In this document: positions 9,861 to 18,016 of the stretch, piece after piece
Position numbering within the stretch: the stretch's first letter is position 1
Layout: every line of letters begins with the position of its first letter
Origin: Bacteroidales bacterium
GTDB taxonomy: Bacteria > Bacteroidota > Bacteroidia > Bacteroidales > ML635J-15
DNA length: 64,000 nt
Direction of reading: 5' to 3'
NCBI GenBank assembly: GCA_017620015.1
Contig: JAFZRE010000032.1
Coordinates: 62,001-126,000, forward strand
Program-made: the position numbers and the translations under genes
The notes under the pieces: generated by a model
Databases searched by the model: none
What the model was told of the DNA's origin: nothing
The model's input: only the letters and a program-made list of their open reading frames with translations

Positions 9861-12800
9861 TTATTTTCCTTTCTTTACAATTTTCTTGATATCTTTTTTC
9901 CCGTCACTATATACGGCTTGCAGGATATATGCACCGGGGTTAAGCCACGATATATCTATTTGCGCTGATTGTGAAATCTGCTTTGTTAAGATCAGTTTCC
10001 CGTTGGAATCGTACAAGTTCAATGTCAAATTATCGGGAACAAGGTTTTCGATTGTCAGATATTTGTCTGCTGGATTGGGATATATGGTAAGGCGGGATTC
10101 TAAATTCTCAGTAGGCAATATTGATGTAATGCTTGTAGTGTCTATGACAAAGACCGTAACAGAATTGCGCGGACTGATGCAGGTTAGCGTATCGTCAACA
10201 TATCGTTCTTCAATGTAGTAGGTAGTCGTGTCGAAAAGTACTGGCGTTGTAAAGTAGTTGCCTGATGCTATTGGTTGGCTTGCCGTATCGGAAACGAACC
10301 AGAGCACTTCGTTTTGCGATAGCACGACGAGTGTGGTCTGCATTCCCGAAAGTATGTACTGGTCGAATGCCACAGGAGTTGATGTCTGAGGTTGCAGTTC
10401 TACATCGCAACGTACTTTTGTGCCGGGCTTTGTCGTAACCGTGAAAGTGACAGTCTGATAACATGGTGCCGAAATCTCCACAGTATATGTTCCTGCCATA
10501 ATCGGTCGGTGGTATGCACCCAACGGCAGATGCGAGTAAACTTCGGAGTAAAATATGTCGTGATTAAGCACTTTTATCATTGCCTCAACGGGTTCGTGGG
10601 TTACTGCATCGGTTACGACTCCATAGAATCCATAGTCGCATTCCATGGCGTAGCTTAGCAGGGCGTTCTTGTTTTTCGTCCAGTAGGTTGGTAATATTGT
10701 TGTGTCGTATATATGGTAGGGGCTGATTTCAACAGTCACTTCGCGGCAATGCTGGAAATAATTCATGTAATCCTGGCGACTTCCTTGGATTACATACCAG
10801 TCGCCACCTTCGATGACAGATCTTCCTTGGTCTTCGCCAACTAGATACGAAGTGTCTTGGTCGTGGCACAAGGTCGCGTAATTCTGGCAAATGTAGCGGA
10901 ACCAGTCATTGTCGGCGTGGGTGCGCTGGTTAGTTCGCCATGAGTCCCAGGGATAGTTGAGCAATTCAGCTCCACTGTGGAAATTTGCCGACATGACAAA
11001 GTGTTTAGGCGTTACCCAGTCCATTATGGCTGTTGTTTCGGGTTGTATGTCGGCTTCTGTGTCAAATACAGGCAGGTGCGGATAGTTTCGGTTCAAGTCG
11101 ACATTATTATAATTTCGGCGAGTACAATATCCTTCATATATCATGTCGTTGCTAATTTTATACAATCCGTCGGGATTCTCTACAGGACATATATACAGAT
11201 CGACATTATCCAATAATTGTTGCACCACCGTATCCGTAGTCGCATTATTTAGAATGTAGTCGACGAGACGCAACATCATAAAGAATCCGACCTCCTCGTC
11301 GCCATGCATGGTTGAGGAATATAGAAAGGCTGGTTTGGTAGTCGTTTGTCCCAATGTATTACTTATATGTATTCCGAAAATGGAGTGATGCAGGTCGGGG
11401 TGGGGAGTGTCTTCCAAAATAGTATCAATCTCGCAGAGTTCAGGAAATGTATTCTTGAAATATCCAAGCAACTGCGTATATACCTCGTAGGTCGGATATT
11501 TGTTCCAGTCGAACATTTCTTCCAATGTGGTTGCCATGTGTTCACCGTTGGAGTCTCTGCCTAGTATGCCTCTGGGCTGAACACAATGCATGTTAATGCT
11601 GTCGTTGTGCAATAAGAACCATTCGTTTCCTTCAATATTTACGCAAACTTCAGATGAATGAGCCGACTCTGTATTGCCTCCACAATTGTATGTGATTGTA
11701 TAACAATGGTTTCCTGGCGTAACTCCAATGTCTGTGTATGTAGAATCGGCGACATTGGCAGCTATTAGAATGCCATCGCGATACACATTGCAAGTGTGGC
11801 CAGTTCGTCCGTGTATGGAAATGTCATCTATACAAAGCATATACTGGTCGTGAGAAATGCAATGCACTGCGACATACTTTGCCGAAGATGGCACATAGAA
11901 CGAATATTCGGTCCATAAATAGTTTGTTCTTATTGTGTCGCAATGCAATGGAATGAAACTGTTTTCATTTGCATCGGTAACAGAATATGATGCGACAAAT
12001 CTTTCGTTAGAATATTGCGAGGAAAAACTGCGAGCATATAACGAAAATGTAAATGCTTCCGTAAAATTCAGTTCCGGGCTTACAATCCAGTCGTTGTTGC
12101 TGATGCTGTAAAGATATGGACAACCAAAATATTTGTGGCCGGAATGGGCAAGATAGTAATAGTTGCCTGTGCTTGTTATCTGTTCGTCATCTATCACGAT
12201 GAAAGCCATCGTGTCGGTTTCGTTAAGAAAATTCAGTGTGGAGAAGTTGGCTGTCGGAGATTCATCTCCATCAATGTAGTTCCAGCCGACTGTCCCTGGT
12301 GAATTTATCGTTCCGTATTCGTGTCCTTCCACATCATCGAAAATTACAATATCCTGTGGGTTTTGCGAGCCGTTCCATGTAAGCACAACGTTGTTTCCAA
12401 CTGTTTCGGCATGTAGTTGCGTGGGCGCATCGCACATATCGGATGGAGTGTTAGTTTGAATACCATTTGGCATGCTTATGTCGTCAATCCACACGCAGTC
12501 GGAACCTTTGCTGGAACCATCTCCACGTTGATAGCGGAACTTAAGCACATGGAAGCCTGAAGATATTTCGCATTGATATTCGCTCCAGTCTGCATATCCA
12601 GAAAGAGTTTCCTTCTGTACGCCATCTAGATAGAAGTAAAAGGTGCCGCTGCTTTCTGACGAGAAAATTTTGCGATAATAAGATAGAGTGCCACTTTCGT
12701 TAAGATACACGGACAATTGAAGAGTTGATTCAGTGTTTGCCATGTAATAATTTCCGCTTCTGGCACAGTATCTGCCACTATGTGCGCCTTCGCTTGTAAT

Positions 12801-12959
12801 CTCCCATTGGTATTGGTTCCCAATGCGTTCCCATTGCATTGCAGAAAAATCACCGCTTTCCCAGTTTTCAAATAACATTTGGGAATCATTCTGCGCAATA
12901 GCGGATGACAAAAACGTTGCTAGAATAAGCAAACAACAAAATACTCGTCTCATACACAA
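9861..12959 (-). CDS. Secreted zinc carboxypeptidase (M14) with T9SS type A sorting domain
   Basis: This 1032-residue protein has a signal peptide ending near SSAIAQ (residue 23). Residues about 25-390 look like two jelly-roll (MAM/cleaved-adhesin-like) segments, each ending in a WIDDIS or CIDDIS motif. A fibronectin-like stretch follows. The M14 catalytic domain shows the zinc site HGDE (His552, Glu555) with His661 in NFHSGAE, and catalytic Glu744 in VTVEISPYH. A carboxypeptidase-regulatory-like domain (about 765-850) and a C-terminal type A sorting domain with IYPNPADKYL (about 960-1032) complete it. It is probably a surface or extracellular peptidase. A second ATG lies two codons in. It has its own promoter and no operon partners. 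Confidence 0.93.
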   Translation of the reverse strand: MCMRRVFCCLLILATFLSSAIAQNDSQMLFENWESGDFSAMQWERIGNQYQWEITSEGAHSGRYCARSGNYYMANTESTLQLSVYLNESGTLSYYRKIFSSESSGTFYFYLDGVQKETLSGYADWSEYQCEISSGFHVLKFRYQRGDGSSKGSDCVWIDDISMPNGIQTNTPSDMCDAPTQLHAETVGNNVVLTWNGSQNPQDIVIFDDVEGHEYGTINSPGTVGWNYIDGDESPTANFSTLNFLNETDTMAFIVIDDEQITSTGNYYYLAHSGHKYFGCPYLYSISNNDWIVSPELNFTEAFTFSLYARSFSSQYSNERFVASYSVTDANENSFIPLHCDTIRTNYLWTEYSFYVPSSAKYVAVHCISHDQYMLCIDDISIHGRTGHTCNVYRDGILIAANVADSTYTDIGVTPGNHCYTITYNCGGNTESAHSSEVCVNIEGNEWFLLHNDSINMHCVQPRGILGRDSNGEHMATTLEEMFDWNKYPTYEVYTQLLGYFKNTFPELCEIDTILEDTPHPDLHHSIFGIHISNTLGQTTTKPAFLYSSTMHGDEEVGFFMMLRLVDYILNNATTDTVVQQLLDNVDLYICPVENPDGLYKISNDMIYEGYCTRRNYNNVDLNRNYPHLPVFDTEADIQPETTAIMDWVTPKHFVMSANFHSGAELLNYPWDSWRTNQRTHADNDWFRYICQNYATLCHDQDTSYLVGEDQGRSVIEGGDWYVIQGSRQDYMNYFQHCREVTVEISPYHIYDTTILPTYWTKNKNALLSYAMECDYGFYGVVTDAVTHEPVEAMIKVLNHDIFYSEVYSHLPLGAYHRPIMAGTYTVEISAPCYQTVTFTVTTKPGTKVRCDVELQPQTSTPVAFDQYILSGMQTTLVVLSQNEVLWFVSDTASQPIASGNYFTTPVLFDTTTYYIEERYVDDTLTCISPRNSVTVFVIDTTSITSILPTENLESRLTIYPNPADKYLTIENLVPDNLTLNLYDSNGKLILTKQISQSAQIDISWLNPGAYILQAVYSDGKKDIKKIVKKGK

Positions 12960-12966
12960 AGTTTTT

Positions 12967-12975
12967 GCAAATATA
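12967..12975 (-). promoter_or_regulatory. Promoter -7 element of the M14 peptidase gene
   Basis: The minus-strand sequence TATATTTGC fits TAnnTTTGC. It lies 8 bp from the ATG at 12959, so the leader would be only a few bases. If the second ATG (12953) is used, the leader is slightly longer. Confidence 0.55.
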
Positions 12976-13080
12976 AAAAAAGTACAGACACAAATTTTGC
13001 ATCCGTACTATTTTTATGCGATTTCTTGTAGCAACGCTACAATCAAATTTTCAAATCTTGAAACGTTGAACGTTAAACTT

Positions 13081-13146
13081 GAAACCTAGAAACGGCGTTA
13101 GCCATTCAAACCCAGAAACGGCGAAGCCATTAAACTGGCGCAGCCT
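13081..13146. repeat. Short palindromic repeat cluster (GGC-N3/4-GCC type)
   Basis: Three units follow one another at the 3' end of the yitT-like gene: GGCGTTAGCC (13094-13103), GGCGAAGCC (13120-13128) and GGCGCAGCC (13137-13145). The first two are preceded by AAAC and the third by AAACT, with short A/C-rich spacers. The same unit recurs at 17.9-18.0 kb. Confidence 0.7.
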
Positions 13147-14025
13147 TTACACTTCTCTCTTCAGTTCATCGAAGTTCTTGCCGAATACACCTTGAACCTT
13201 TGCGATGGAAATGAATGCATCCGGATCTTCCTGATTGATAACCTGCATGATGTCCTGTTTGTCGGTGCGGTGGGCTAGAACCATAAGCACATCCTTGTCT
13301 TCCTTAGAGTACCAGCCGTAGGCTTTCAGCACCGTCACGCCTCGGTGCACCTCGTTTGTAATCCGGTCGGCAATTTCTTTGGGCTTGTTGGTGAAGATGA
13401 CAATCTGGAATGTCTTTCGGTAGCCGTCCATAACCATGTCGGACACATACGAGTACGAGAACATGTAGATGTAGCAGTAGATGAGAGTTTGAATGTCATG
13501 TACAATGAAGTAAGATGATCCGATTATCAATACGTTGATGTACATCGAGATACGTCCGTATGGTATGTTCTTGTACTTGAGAATCATAAGTATGATGATG
13601 TCGGTGCCACCAGTGTTGCCACCGTACGAAATTGTAAGACCTACGCCGATTGCCGAAATTGCTGCACCAAGCACTGCGTTAGATAGCAAGTCGTTTGCAA
13701 TCAGAGGTTCGGTGATTATAGACTGGAATAGTCCGAACAGGGCGGAACTTATTGCGGTACAGAAAATTGTGTTGATGGCGAAACGCTTGCCCAAGGTTTT
13801 TGCACCTATAAGAATAAGTATTGCATTAAGCACGAAGTTGCTGATACCGACAGGGCAGGAGGTGCCGTAGTACAAGATTGTCGATAGACCGGCAATTCCA
13901 CCGCCAGTGAGTTTGTTTGGCAGCATGAATGCCGAATATCCGAAAGTATATATCACAAGTCCGATGAGCATTATGAAATAATTTTTCACCGGATTTTTCA
14001 GTTGTTTCAGTTTATCTGTTTTCAT
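13147..14025 (-). CDS. YitT family membrane protein (DUF2179 C-terminus)
   Basis: This 292-residue protein has five or six hydrophobic segments between residues about 15 and 195, including the family motif LTGGGIAGLSTI and a GGNTGGTDII segment. A soluble C-terminal DUF2179 domain follows (about 205-290, RKTFQIVIFTNKP, RGVTVLKAYG). The family is widespread and often annotated as a predicted transporter; no substrate is established. The ATG at 14025 is preferred because AAGGAAT precedes it at good spacing; the alternative TTG at 14055 has no such signal. The product should sit in the inner membrane. Confidence 0.9.
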   Translation of the reverse strand: MKTDKLKQLKNPVKNYFIMLIGLVIYTFGYSAFMLPNKLTGGGIAGLSTILYYGTSCPVGISNFVLNAILILIGAKTLGKRFAINTIFCTAISSALFGLFQSIITEPLIANDLLSNAVLGAAISAIGVGLTISYGGNTGGTDIIILMILKYKNIPYGRISMYINVLIIGSSYFIVHDIQTLIYCYIYMFSYSYVSDMVMDGYRKTFQIVIFTNKPKEIADRITNEVHRGVTVLKAYGWYSKEDKDVLMVLAHRTDKQDIMQVINQEDPDAFISIAKVQGVFGKNFDELKREV

Positions 14026-14050
14026 ATCCGATTCCTTTATTTTTTCGTGG

Positions 14051-14060
14051 CGCAAAGATA
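14051..14060 (-). promoter_or_regulatory. Promoter -7 element of the yitT-like gene
   Basis: The minus strand reads TATCTTTGCG, matching TAnnTTTG, 25 bp upstream of the ATG at 14025. Confidence 0.6.
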
Positions 14061-14072
14061 AATATTATTTAC

Positions 14073-14098
14073 GATTTACGAGGTACGATTTCTGATTG
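14073..14098 (+). repeat. 26-bp dispersed intergenic repeat, copy 1
   Basis: The stretch beginning GATTTACGAGGTACGATTT matches 26257-26282 at 23 of 26 positions. It lies in the divergent promoter region and includes the -33 TTG of the rightward gene. Confidence 0.65.
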
Positions 14099-14125
14099 AA
14101 GATTTGAAGATAATCATTACTTTTG
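14096..14125 (+). promoter_or_regulatory. Promoter with -33 and -7 elements, possibly giving a near-leaderless mRNA
   Basis: TTG (14096-14098), a 19-bp spacer and TACTTTTG (14118-14125) fit the Bacteroidetes consensus exactly. The ATG at 14134 begins only 8 bases after the -7 box, so the transcript leader is expected to be a few bases at most. Confidence 0.6.
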
Positions 14126-14133
14126 TCCTTTCA

Positions 14134-15747
14134 ATGAAACGGATAGGATACGACAAAATAAACGCAAAAGGCTACCTGATAGCAGCCGCATTCATCATAG
14201 CGCTTGGAATAGGAATACAGTTCAAGTACATGAACGAGTTTCCTGCATTTATTCACGCCTGGGCGCAAGACGACCGATATGCTCTTGCAACCGGTTTCCT
14301 CGACAACGGATTCGACCTGTTTCATCCAGAAACAAACATATACAACAAGCAGTTCCCTGGATGGTGGGCGGAAGCATACGACACTACAATAACCGCCGTA
14401 GATTTTCCTATCCATGAGTACATTGTAGCTCTGCTGATGAAACTTTTCGGCACAACTTCGCCGTGGGTGTTCCGTTGGTGGACATTGATATGCAGCTTCA
14501 TAGGATTGTTTTTCTTGTATAAAGCATCATTTGTAATCACCGAAGATTGCCAAAAGTCGCTGCTCGTCACCGCAATAGCAATGACTGCGCCTGTTTACGC
14601 CTACTATTTCAACGGATTTCTTCCTGGTATTCCTGCTTTTGCAATAGGTGTAATCGGACTTTGGTCATACCTTAACTATTATAAGGTCGGCAAAAAGAAA
14701 TTTTTCCATCTTGCCCTTGCCATAATGACACTTGCCACACTTATGCGCACTTCCTTTGCAATAGGACTGATTGCAATACTCGGATTCGAACTGCTACGGA
14801 TTTTCCGGAAGGAAAGCACTTTCAAGGATAAACTGCCAACCGTAATAATATCGTTTGCTCTCATATTTGCATACATGGTTTGGAATTCGCACTTACGAAG
14901 CAAATACGGCTCGCTTTTCCTAAACGAACTTATGCCAGCCGATAACCTTGACGATTTCCGCGATTTTCTCAACGATGCAAAGAACAATTGGGAATACCAG
15001 TATTTTCAGAAATTTCACTACCGAATTTTCGAAGTGCTGGCAGGATTGGCTGTGATAGCAGGAATTGTCAGATTGATAATGAAACTGAAAAACAAGGATG
15101 GTAAAGCAAAGAAAAATCAACTGACAATTTGGCTTATTCCAATTATATATTTGTTCGGATGCTTGTTGTTCTTAATTGCAATGATAAGGCAGTTCCCAAA
15201 CCACGACTACTATTTCGTTGACACATTCTTCTTGCCAATACTTATGCTGTTCGCTTTGATGCTGGGGACTTTGCCCCAAATCAAGAATTACATTGCCGGT
15301 GGAATATGTCTTGTCGTACTTGGCGTGCTTTGCTATTTCATGATTGCAAACGTAACCGAAACTCAAGTCAGCAGACGCTGGGCAGAAGATGGGGCATACA
15401 AGACCACCCTTAACTTTGAAGGATCTGCCGAATTTCTTGATTCTCTGAACATTCCACGCAATGCAAAAATTTTGGCGTTGTACGCATACCCGCAAAATGG
15501 CCCGTTCATACAGATGAAGCGCAAAGGCTACACGGTAATGAAACATAAGGAAAACATTGTAAATGCTGCTCTCACTTGGGATTACGACTATATTGTCATC
15601 GAAGACAATATCTATATGGACAAATTTGAAGAACGCAAGGAAGTGCTTTCGCGACTTTCGAAAGTTGCAGACAACGGCAGGATTTCGGTATGCACGCTAA
15701 GCGACACTATAGTATGTGAATCGTCAGATGTGTTTTTTGCAAAATAA
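14134..15747 (+). CDS. Polytopic membrane protein, probable GT-C type glycosyltransferase
   Basis: This 537-residue protein has about ten to twelve hydrophobic segments. An early periplasmic loop contains WAQDDRYALA, with an acidic pair just after the first membrane segment, as in GT-C (ArnT/PMT-like) enzymes. A C-terminal soluble part (about 430-537) follows. This topology suggests transfer of a sugar or lipid-linked group on the periplasmic side, but no diagnostic family motif is certain. The ATG at 14134 is used because the preceding promoter makes the upstream TTG (14104) impossible. The gene is monocistronic, ends at a hairpin with a T-run, and diverges from the yitT-like gene. Confidence 0.7.
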   Translation: MKRIGYDKINAKGYLIAAAFIIALGIGIQFKYMNEFPAFIHAWAQDDRYALATGFLDNGFDLFHPETNIYNKQFPGWWAEAYDTTITAVDFPIHEYIVALLMKLFGTTSPWVFRWWTLICSFIGLFFLYKASFVITEDCQKSLLVTAIAMTAPVYAYYFNGFLPGIPAFAIGVIGLWSYLNYYKVGKKKFFHLALAIMTLATLMRTSFAIGLIAILGFELLRIFRKESTFKDKLPTVIISFALIFAYMVWNSHLRSKYGSLFLNELMPADNLDDFRDFLNDAKNNWEYQYFQKFHYRIFEVLAGLAVIAGIVRLIMKLKNKDGKAKKNQLTIWLIPIIYLFGCLLFLIAMIRQFPNHDYYFVDTFFLPILMLFALMLGTLPQIKNYIAGGICLVVLGVLCYFMIANVTETQVSRRWAEDGAYKTTLNFEGSAEFLDSLNIPRNAKILALYAYPQNGPFIQMKRKGYTVMKHKENIVNAALTWDYDYIVIEDNIYMDKFEERKEVLSRLSKVADNGRISVCTLSDTIVCESSDVFFAK

Positions 15748-15758
15748 CGCTTGTTGTG

Positions 15759-15783
15759 CGACCTCGCTGAGGTCGTCTTTTTA
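15759..15783 (+). terminator. Rho-independent terminator of the GT-C-like gene
   Basis: The stem CGACCTC-GCT-GAGGTCG is followed by TCTTTTTA. A near copy of the hairpin, GACCTC-TCC-GAGGTC, lies at 15808-15822 without a long T-run. Confidence 0.8.
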
Positions 15784-15807
15784 TATCTTTGTATTCTATA
15801 TATATTT

Positions 15808-15822
15808 GACCTCTCCGAGGTC
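15808..15822. repeat. Second copy of the GACCTC hairpin
   Basis: GACCTCTCCGAGGTC has the same arms as the terminator hairpin 49 bp upstream but a different loop. It may be a duplicated terminator or a member of a dispersed palindrome family. Confidence 0.5.
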
Positions 15823-15854
15823 TTATTAACAGGGTTCCATGAACTGAATGATAA

Positions 15855-15884
15855 CAAAAAAGCCGTCCAAATAGACGGCTTTTC
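15855..15884 (-). terminator. Terminator of the aminotransferase gene
   Basis: On the minus strand AAAAGCCGTC, a short loop and GACGGCTTTTTT form a strong hairpin with a T-run, 20 bp past the stop codon at 15904. Confidence 0.85.
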
Positions 15885-15903
15885 AATATTACAAAATCAA
15901 TTC

Positions 15904-17103
15904 TTACATTGTTCTGCCAGGATAAACTTCCAGAGCATGCTTCAAAACCTCGATTGCATTCTTTAGGTCTTCAATCTTGAGCACGTATGCTACGCGAACT
16001 TCGTTCTTACCAAGACCTGGAGTGTTGTAGAAACCAGTTGCAGGAGCAACCATTACGGTCTGACCGTTGTACTGGAATTCCTCGAGCATCCATTTTGCAA
16101 ACTTGTCGGCATCGTCGATAGGAAGCTTAACTACTGTGTAGAAAGCACCCTTAGGATTTGGACAATATACACCTGGTATTTCGTTCAAGCCCTTAACCAT
16201 AAAGTTACGACGAGCAATATACTCATCATAAACCTCGTGGAAGTATTCGTCTGGAGTATCAAGAGCTGCTTCTGCTGCAACCTGACCGAATGACGGCGGG
16301 CAAAGACGAGCCTGAGCAAACTTGGTAGCAGTTGCGATAACTTCCTTGTTCTTGGTTACCAAGCAACCTACGCGAACACCGCACATGCTATAACGCTTCG
16401 AAACCGAGTCCATCATGATGACATTCTGCTCGATTCCTGGGATTTGCATTGTCGAGAAGTGCTTGTGACCATCGTAGCAGAACTCACGGTAAACCTCATC
16501 GGCATACAGGTAAAGGTCGTGCTTCTTAACGATTTCGGCCAACTGGAAGAGTTCTTCCTTTGAATAAAGGTAACCTGTCGGGTTGTTAGGATTGCAGATT
16601 ACAATACCCTTGGTCTTAGGAGTTATAACTTTTTCGAACTCTTCGATTGAAGGAAGAGCAAAATCGTTCTTTATGCTTGAAGTAATAGGCTTGATAACAA
16701 CACCTGCCTGCATTGCAAAACCATTATAGTTTGCGTAGAATGGTTCTGGAACTATAACTTCTTCGCCAGGATTGAGCGTAGTCATGAAAGCAAATACTAT
16801 TGCTTCCGAACCGCCAGTAGTGATGAGCATATCGTTTTCGGTAACGTCGATGCCAATCTTCTGGTAGAAAGCAGCCAGTTTCTTCCTGTAAGAAATGTTA
16901 CCTGCGGTATGGCTGTATGCAATAACCTTGTCGGTCATATTCTTTACTGCCTCCAAAGCAACTTCTGGAGTTTTAATGTCGGGCTGACCGATGTTAAGAT
17001 GATAAACCTTTACACCTCTTGCTTTTGCTGCGTCTGAATAGGGAACCAATTTACGAATTGGTGACGACGGCATGTTTTTTCCTTTTTCTGATATCTGTGG
17101 CAT
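15904..17103 (-). CDS. Class I/II pyridoxal-phosphate aminotransferase (aspartate aminotransferase-like)
   Basis: This 399-residue fold-type I enzyme shows YHLNIGQPDIKTP near the N-terminus, the cofactor motif NPNNPTGYLYS, YADEVYREF, and the PLP lysine Lys236 in SVSKRYS. The glycine-rich loop TTGGSEAI binds the phosphate. It should transaminate aspartate or a similar amino acid with 2-oxoglutarate in the cytoplasm; exact specificity cannot be read from sequence. The start at 17103 keeps the family-typical MPQISEKGKNMPSSPIRKL. An internal ATG at MPSS also has a good ribosome site (AAAAAGGA). It lies 36 bp downstream of a DUF1573 gene, probably on the same transcript. Confidence 0.92.
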   Translation of the reverse strand: MPQISEKGKNMPSSPIRKLVPYSDAAKARGVKVYHLNIGQPDIKTPEVALEAVKNMTDKVIAYSHTAGNISYRKKLAAFYQKIGIDVTENDMLITTGGSEAIVFAFMTTLNPGEEVIVPEPFYANYNGFAMQAGVVIKPITSSIKNDFALPSIEEFEKVITPKTKGIVICNPNNPTGYLYSKEELFQLAEIVKKHDLYLYADEVYREFCYDGHKHFSTMQIPGIEQNVIMMDSVSKRYSMCGVRVGCLVTKNKEVIATATKFAQARLCPPSFGQVAAEAALDTPDEYFHEVYDEYIARRNFMVKGLNEIPGVYCPNPKGAFYTVVKLPIDDADKFAKWMLEEFQYNGQTVMVAPATGFYNTPGLGKNEVRVAYVLKIEDLKNAIEVLKHALEVYPGRTM

Positions 17104-17139
17104 ATCTTTTTTGTTTATAATTTATTGTATAAAAACGTT

Positions 17140-17703
17140 TTACTTCTTAATAGTCTTTACTTCATCCGACTTGGCTTCTTTTACCTGTGGTTTTACTTCC
17201 TTTTTTGAGTCGGATTCGTCAATCTTTTTTACTTCTTTCTTTTCGACAGGAGCTATTGTTTTCACATCGTTTGCATTGGGCGCAACGATAGTGCCTTTTA
17301 TTTCGAGTTGGATAGGATTTTCATTTCCATCGATGAAAACCTTGATGGTCTTGGTGAACTTGCCAATCCTATTGCTGTCGTACTTAACCTTGATAGAGCC
17401 TTTCTTCTTCTTTGCTACCGGTTCCTTGGGCCAGTCGGCAGCTGTGCATCCGCACGAAGTCTTTACGTTTGTCAAGGTAACTGGTTTCTTGGTTATGTTC
17501 TTGAAAGTAAAGACGCAACTTGCATCACCGCCTTTTTCCATTGTGCCAAAGTCGTGAACAAGCTTGTCGAACACTATACTTGAACGTTTTTCAACATTTT
17601 CGGTCTGTTCCTTATCCTTTTTTTCTTTCTTGCCTGCATTTTCCTGCGAAAAGGCAACACCTACAATCAACATGATTGCCAAAACAAAAAATATCCTTTT
17701 CAT
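17140..17703 (-). CDS. Secreted DUF1573 protein with a Lys/Glu-rich tail
   Basis: This 187-residue protein has a signal peptide ending at AFSQ (about residue 20), a charged linker, then one DUF1573 Ig-like domain (about 43-135). The domain carries the family core FDKLVHDFGTMEKG and the CGCTAADWPKEP motif. The last 50 residues are a Lys/Glu/Val-rich low-complexity tail (repeated KKEVK-type segments). DUF1573 is an ASH-like periplasmic fold of unknown function, abundant in Bacteroidetes. Two more DUF1573 genes occur at 49.7-51.3 kb, without this tail. It is the first gene of a two-gene unit with the aminotransferase. Confidence 0.88.
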   Translation of the reverse strand: MKRIFFVLAIMLIVGVAFSQENAGKKEKKDKEQTENVEKRSSIVFDKLVHDFGTMEKGGDASCVFTFKNITKKPVTLTNVKTSCGCTAADWPKEPVAKKKKGSIKVKYDSNRIGKFTKTIKVFIDGNENPIQLEIKGTIVAPNANDVKTIAPVEKKEVKKIDESDSKKEVKPQVKEAKSDEVKTIKK

Positions 17704-17720
17704 GACATTATAATTTTTTA

Positions 17721-17728
17721 CAAAGGTA
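17721..17728 (-). promoter_or_regulatory. Promoter -7 element of the DUF1573 gene
   Basis: The minus strand reads TACCTTTG, an exact TAnnTTTG match, 17 bp before the ATG at 17703. Confidence 0.65.
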
Positions 17729-17780
17729 GATTAATTTTTTATTCAATGGTTTAAAAAATCAACAAATGTTTATAGGGGTG

Positions 17781-17865
17781 GGATTGTTTGAGGTTGTTTG
17801 AAATTGTTTGAGGTTGTTTAAGATTGTTTGAAATTGTTTGAGGTGGTTTGATGTTGTTTGAGATT
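17781..17865 (+). repeat. Tandem array of a 10-bp unit, about 8.5 copies
   Basis: Successive decamers read GGATTGTTTG, AGGTTGTTTG, AAATTGTTTG, AGGTTGTTTA, AGATTGTTTG, AAATTGTTTG, AGGTGGTTTG, ATGTTGTTTG and AGATT. The consensus is ARRTTGTTTG, with period exactly 10 bp and no reading-frame constraint. Confidence 0.92.
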
Positions 17866-17890
17866 AGAAGCAGAAAAACTAGAAACAACC

Positions 17891-18000
17891 TTTCAAACGG
17901 GCGTCAGCCCATCAAACCTTCAAACGGCGTCAGCCACAGAAACGGGCGTCAGCCCATCAAACTCTCAAACGCCGCAGGCATTTAAACGGCGTCAGCCATA
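17891..18000. repeat. Cluster of five GGC-N-GCC palindromic units
   Basis: Units are GGGCGTCAGCCC (17899-17910 and 17944-17955), GGCGTCAGCC (17926-17935 and 17988-17997) and the inverted core GCCGCAGGC (17971-17979). Each follows AAAC and is separated by short T/C/A-rich linkers such as ATCAAACCTTC. They sit just past the GH73 gene's stop. Confidence 0.88.
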
Positions 18001-18016
18001 TAAACTTAGAAACAAC

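Larger units (their letters stand above)
17704..18016. other. 313-bp gap filled with repeats
   Basis: No gene is seen here. The right part of the gap holds a promoter for the DUF1573 gene (17721-17728), then a 10-bp tandem array (17781-17865) and a cluster of GGC/GCC palindromes (17899-17997), up to the GH73 stop. Confidence 0.7.

Noticed and set aside
17781..17997. Possible CRISPR array
   Set aside because: Units are 10 bp without spacers, then short palindromes with variable gaps; no cas genes are present.
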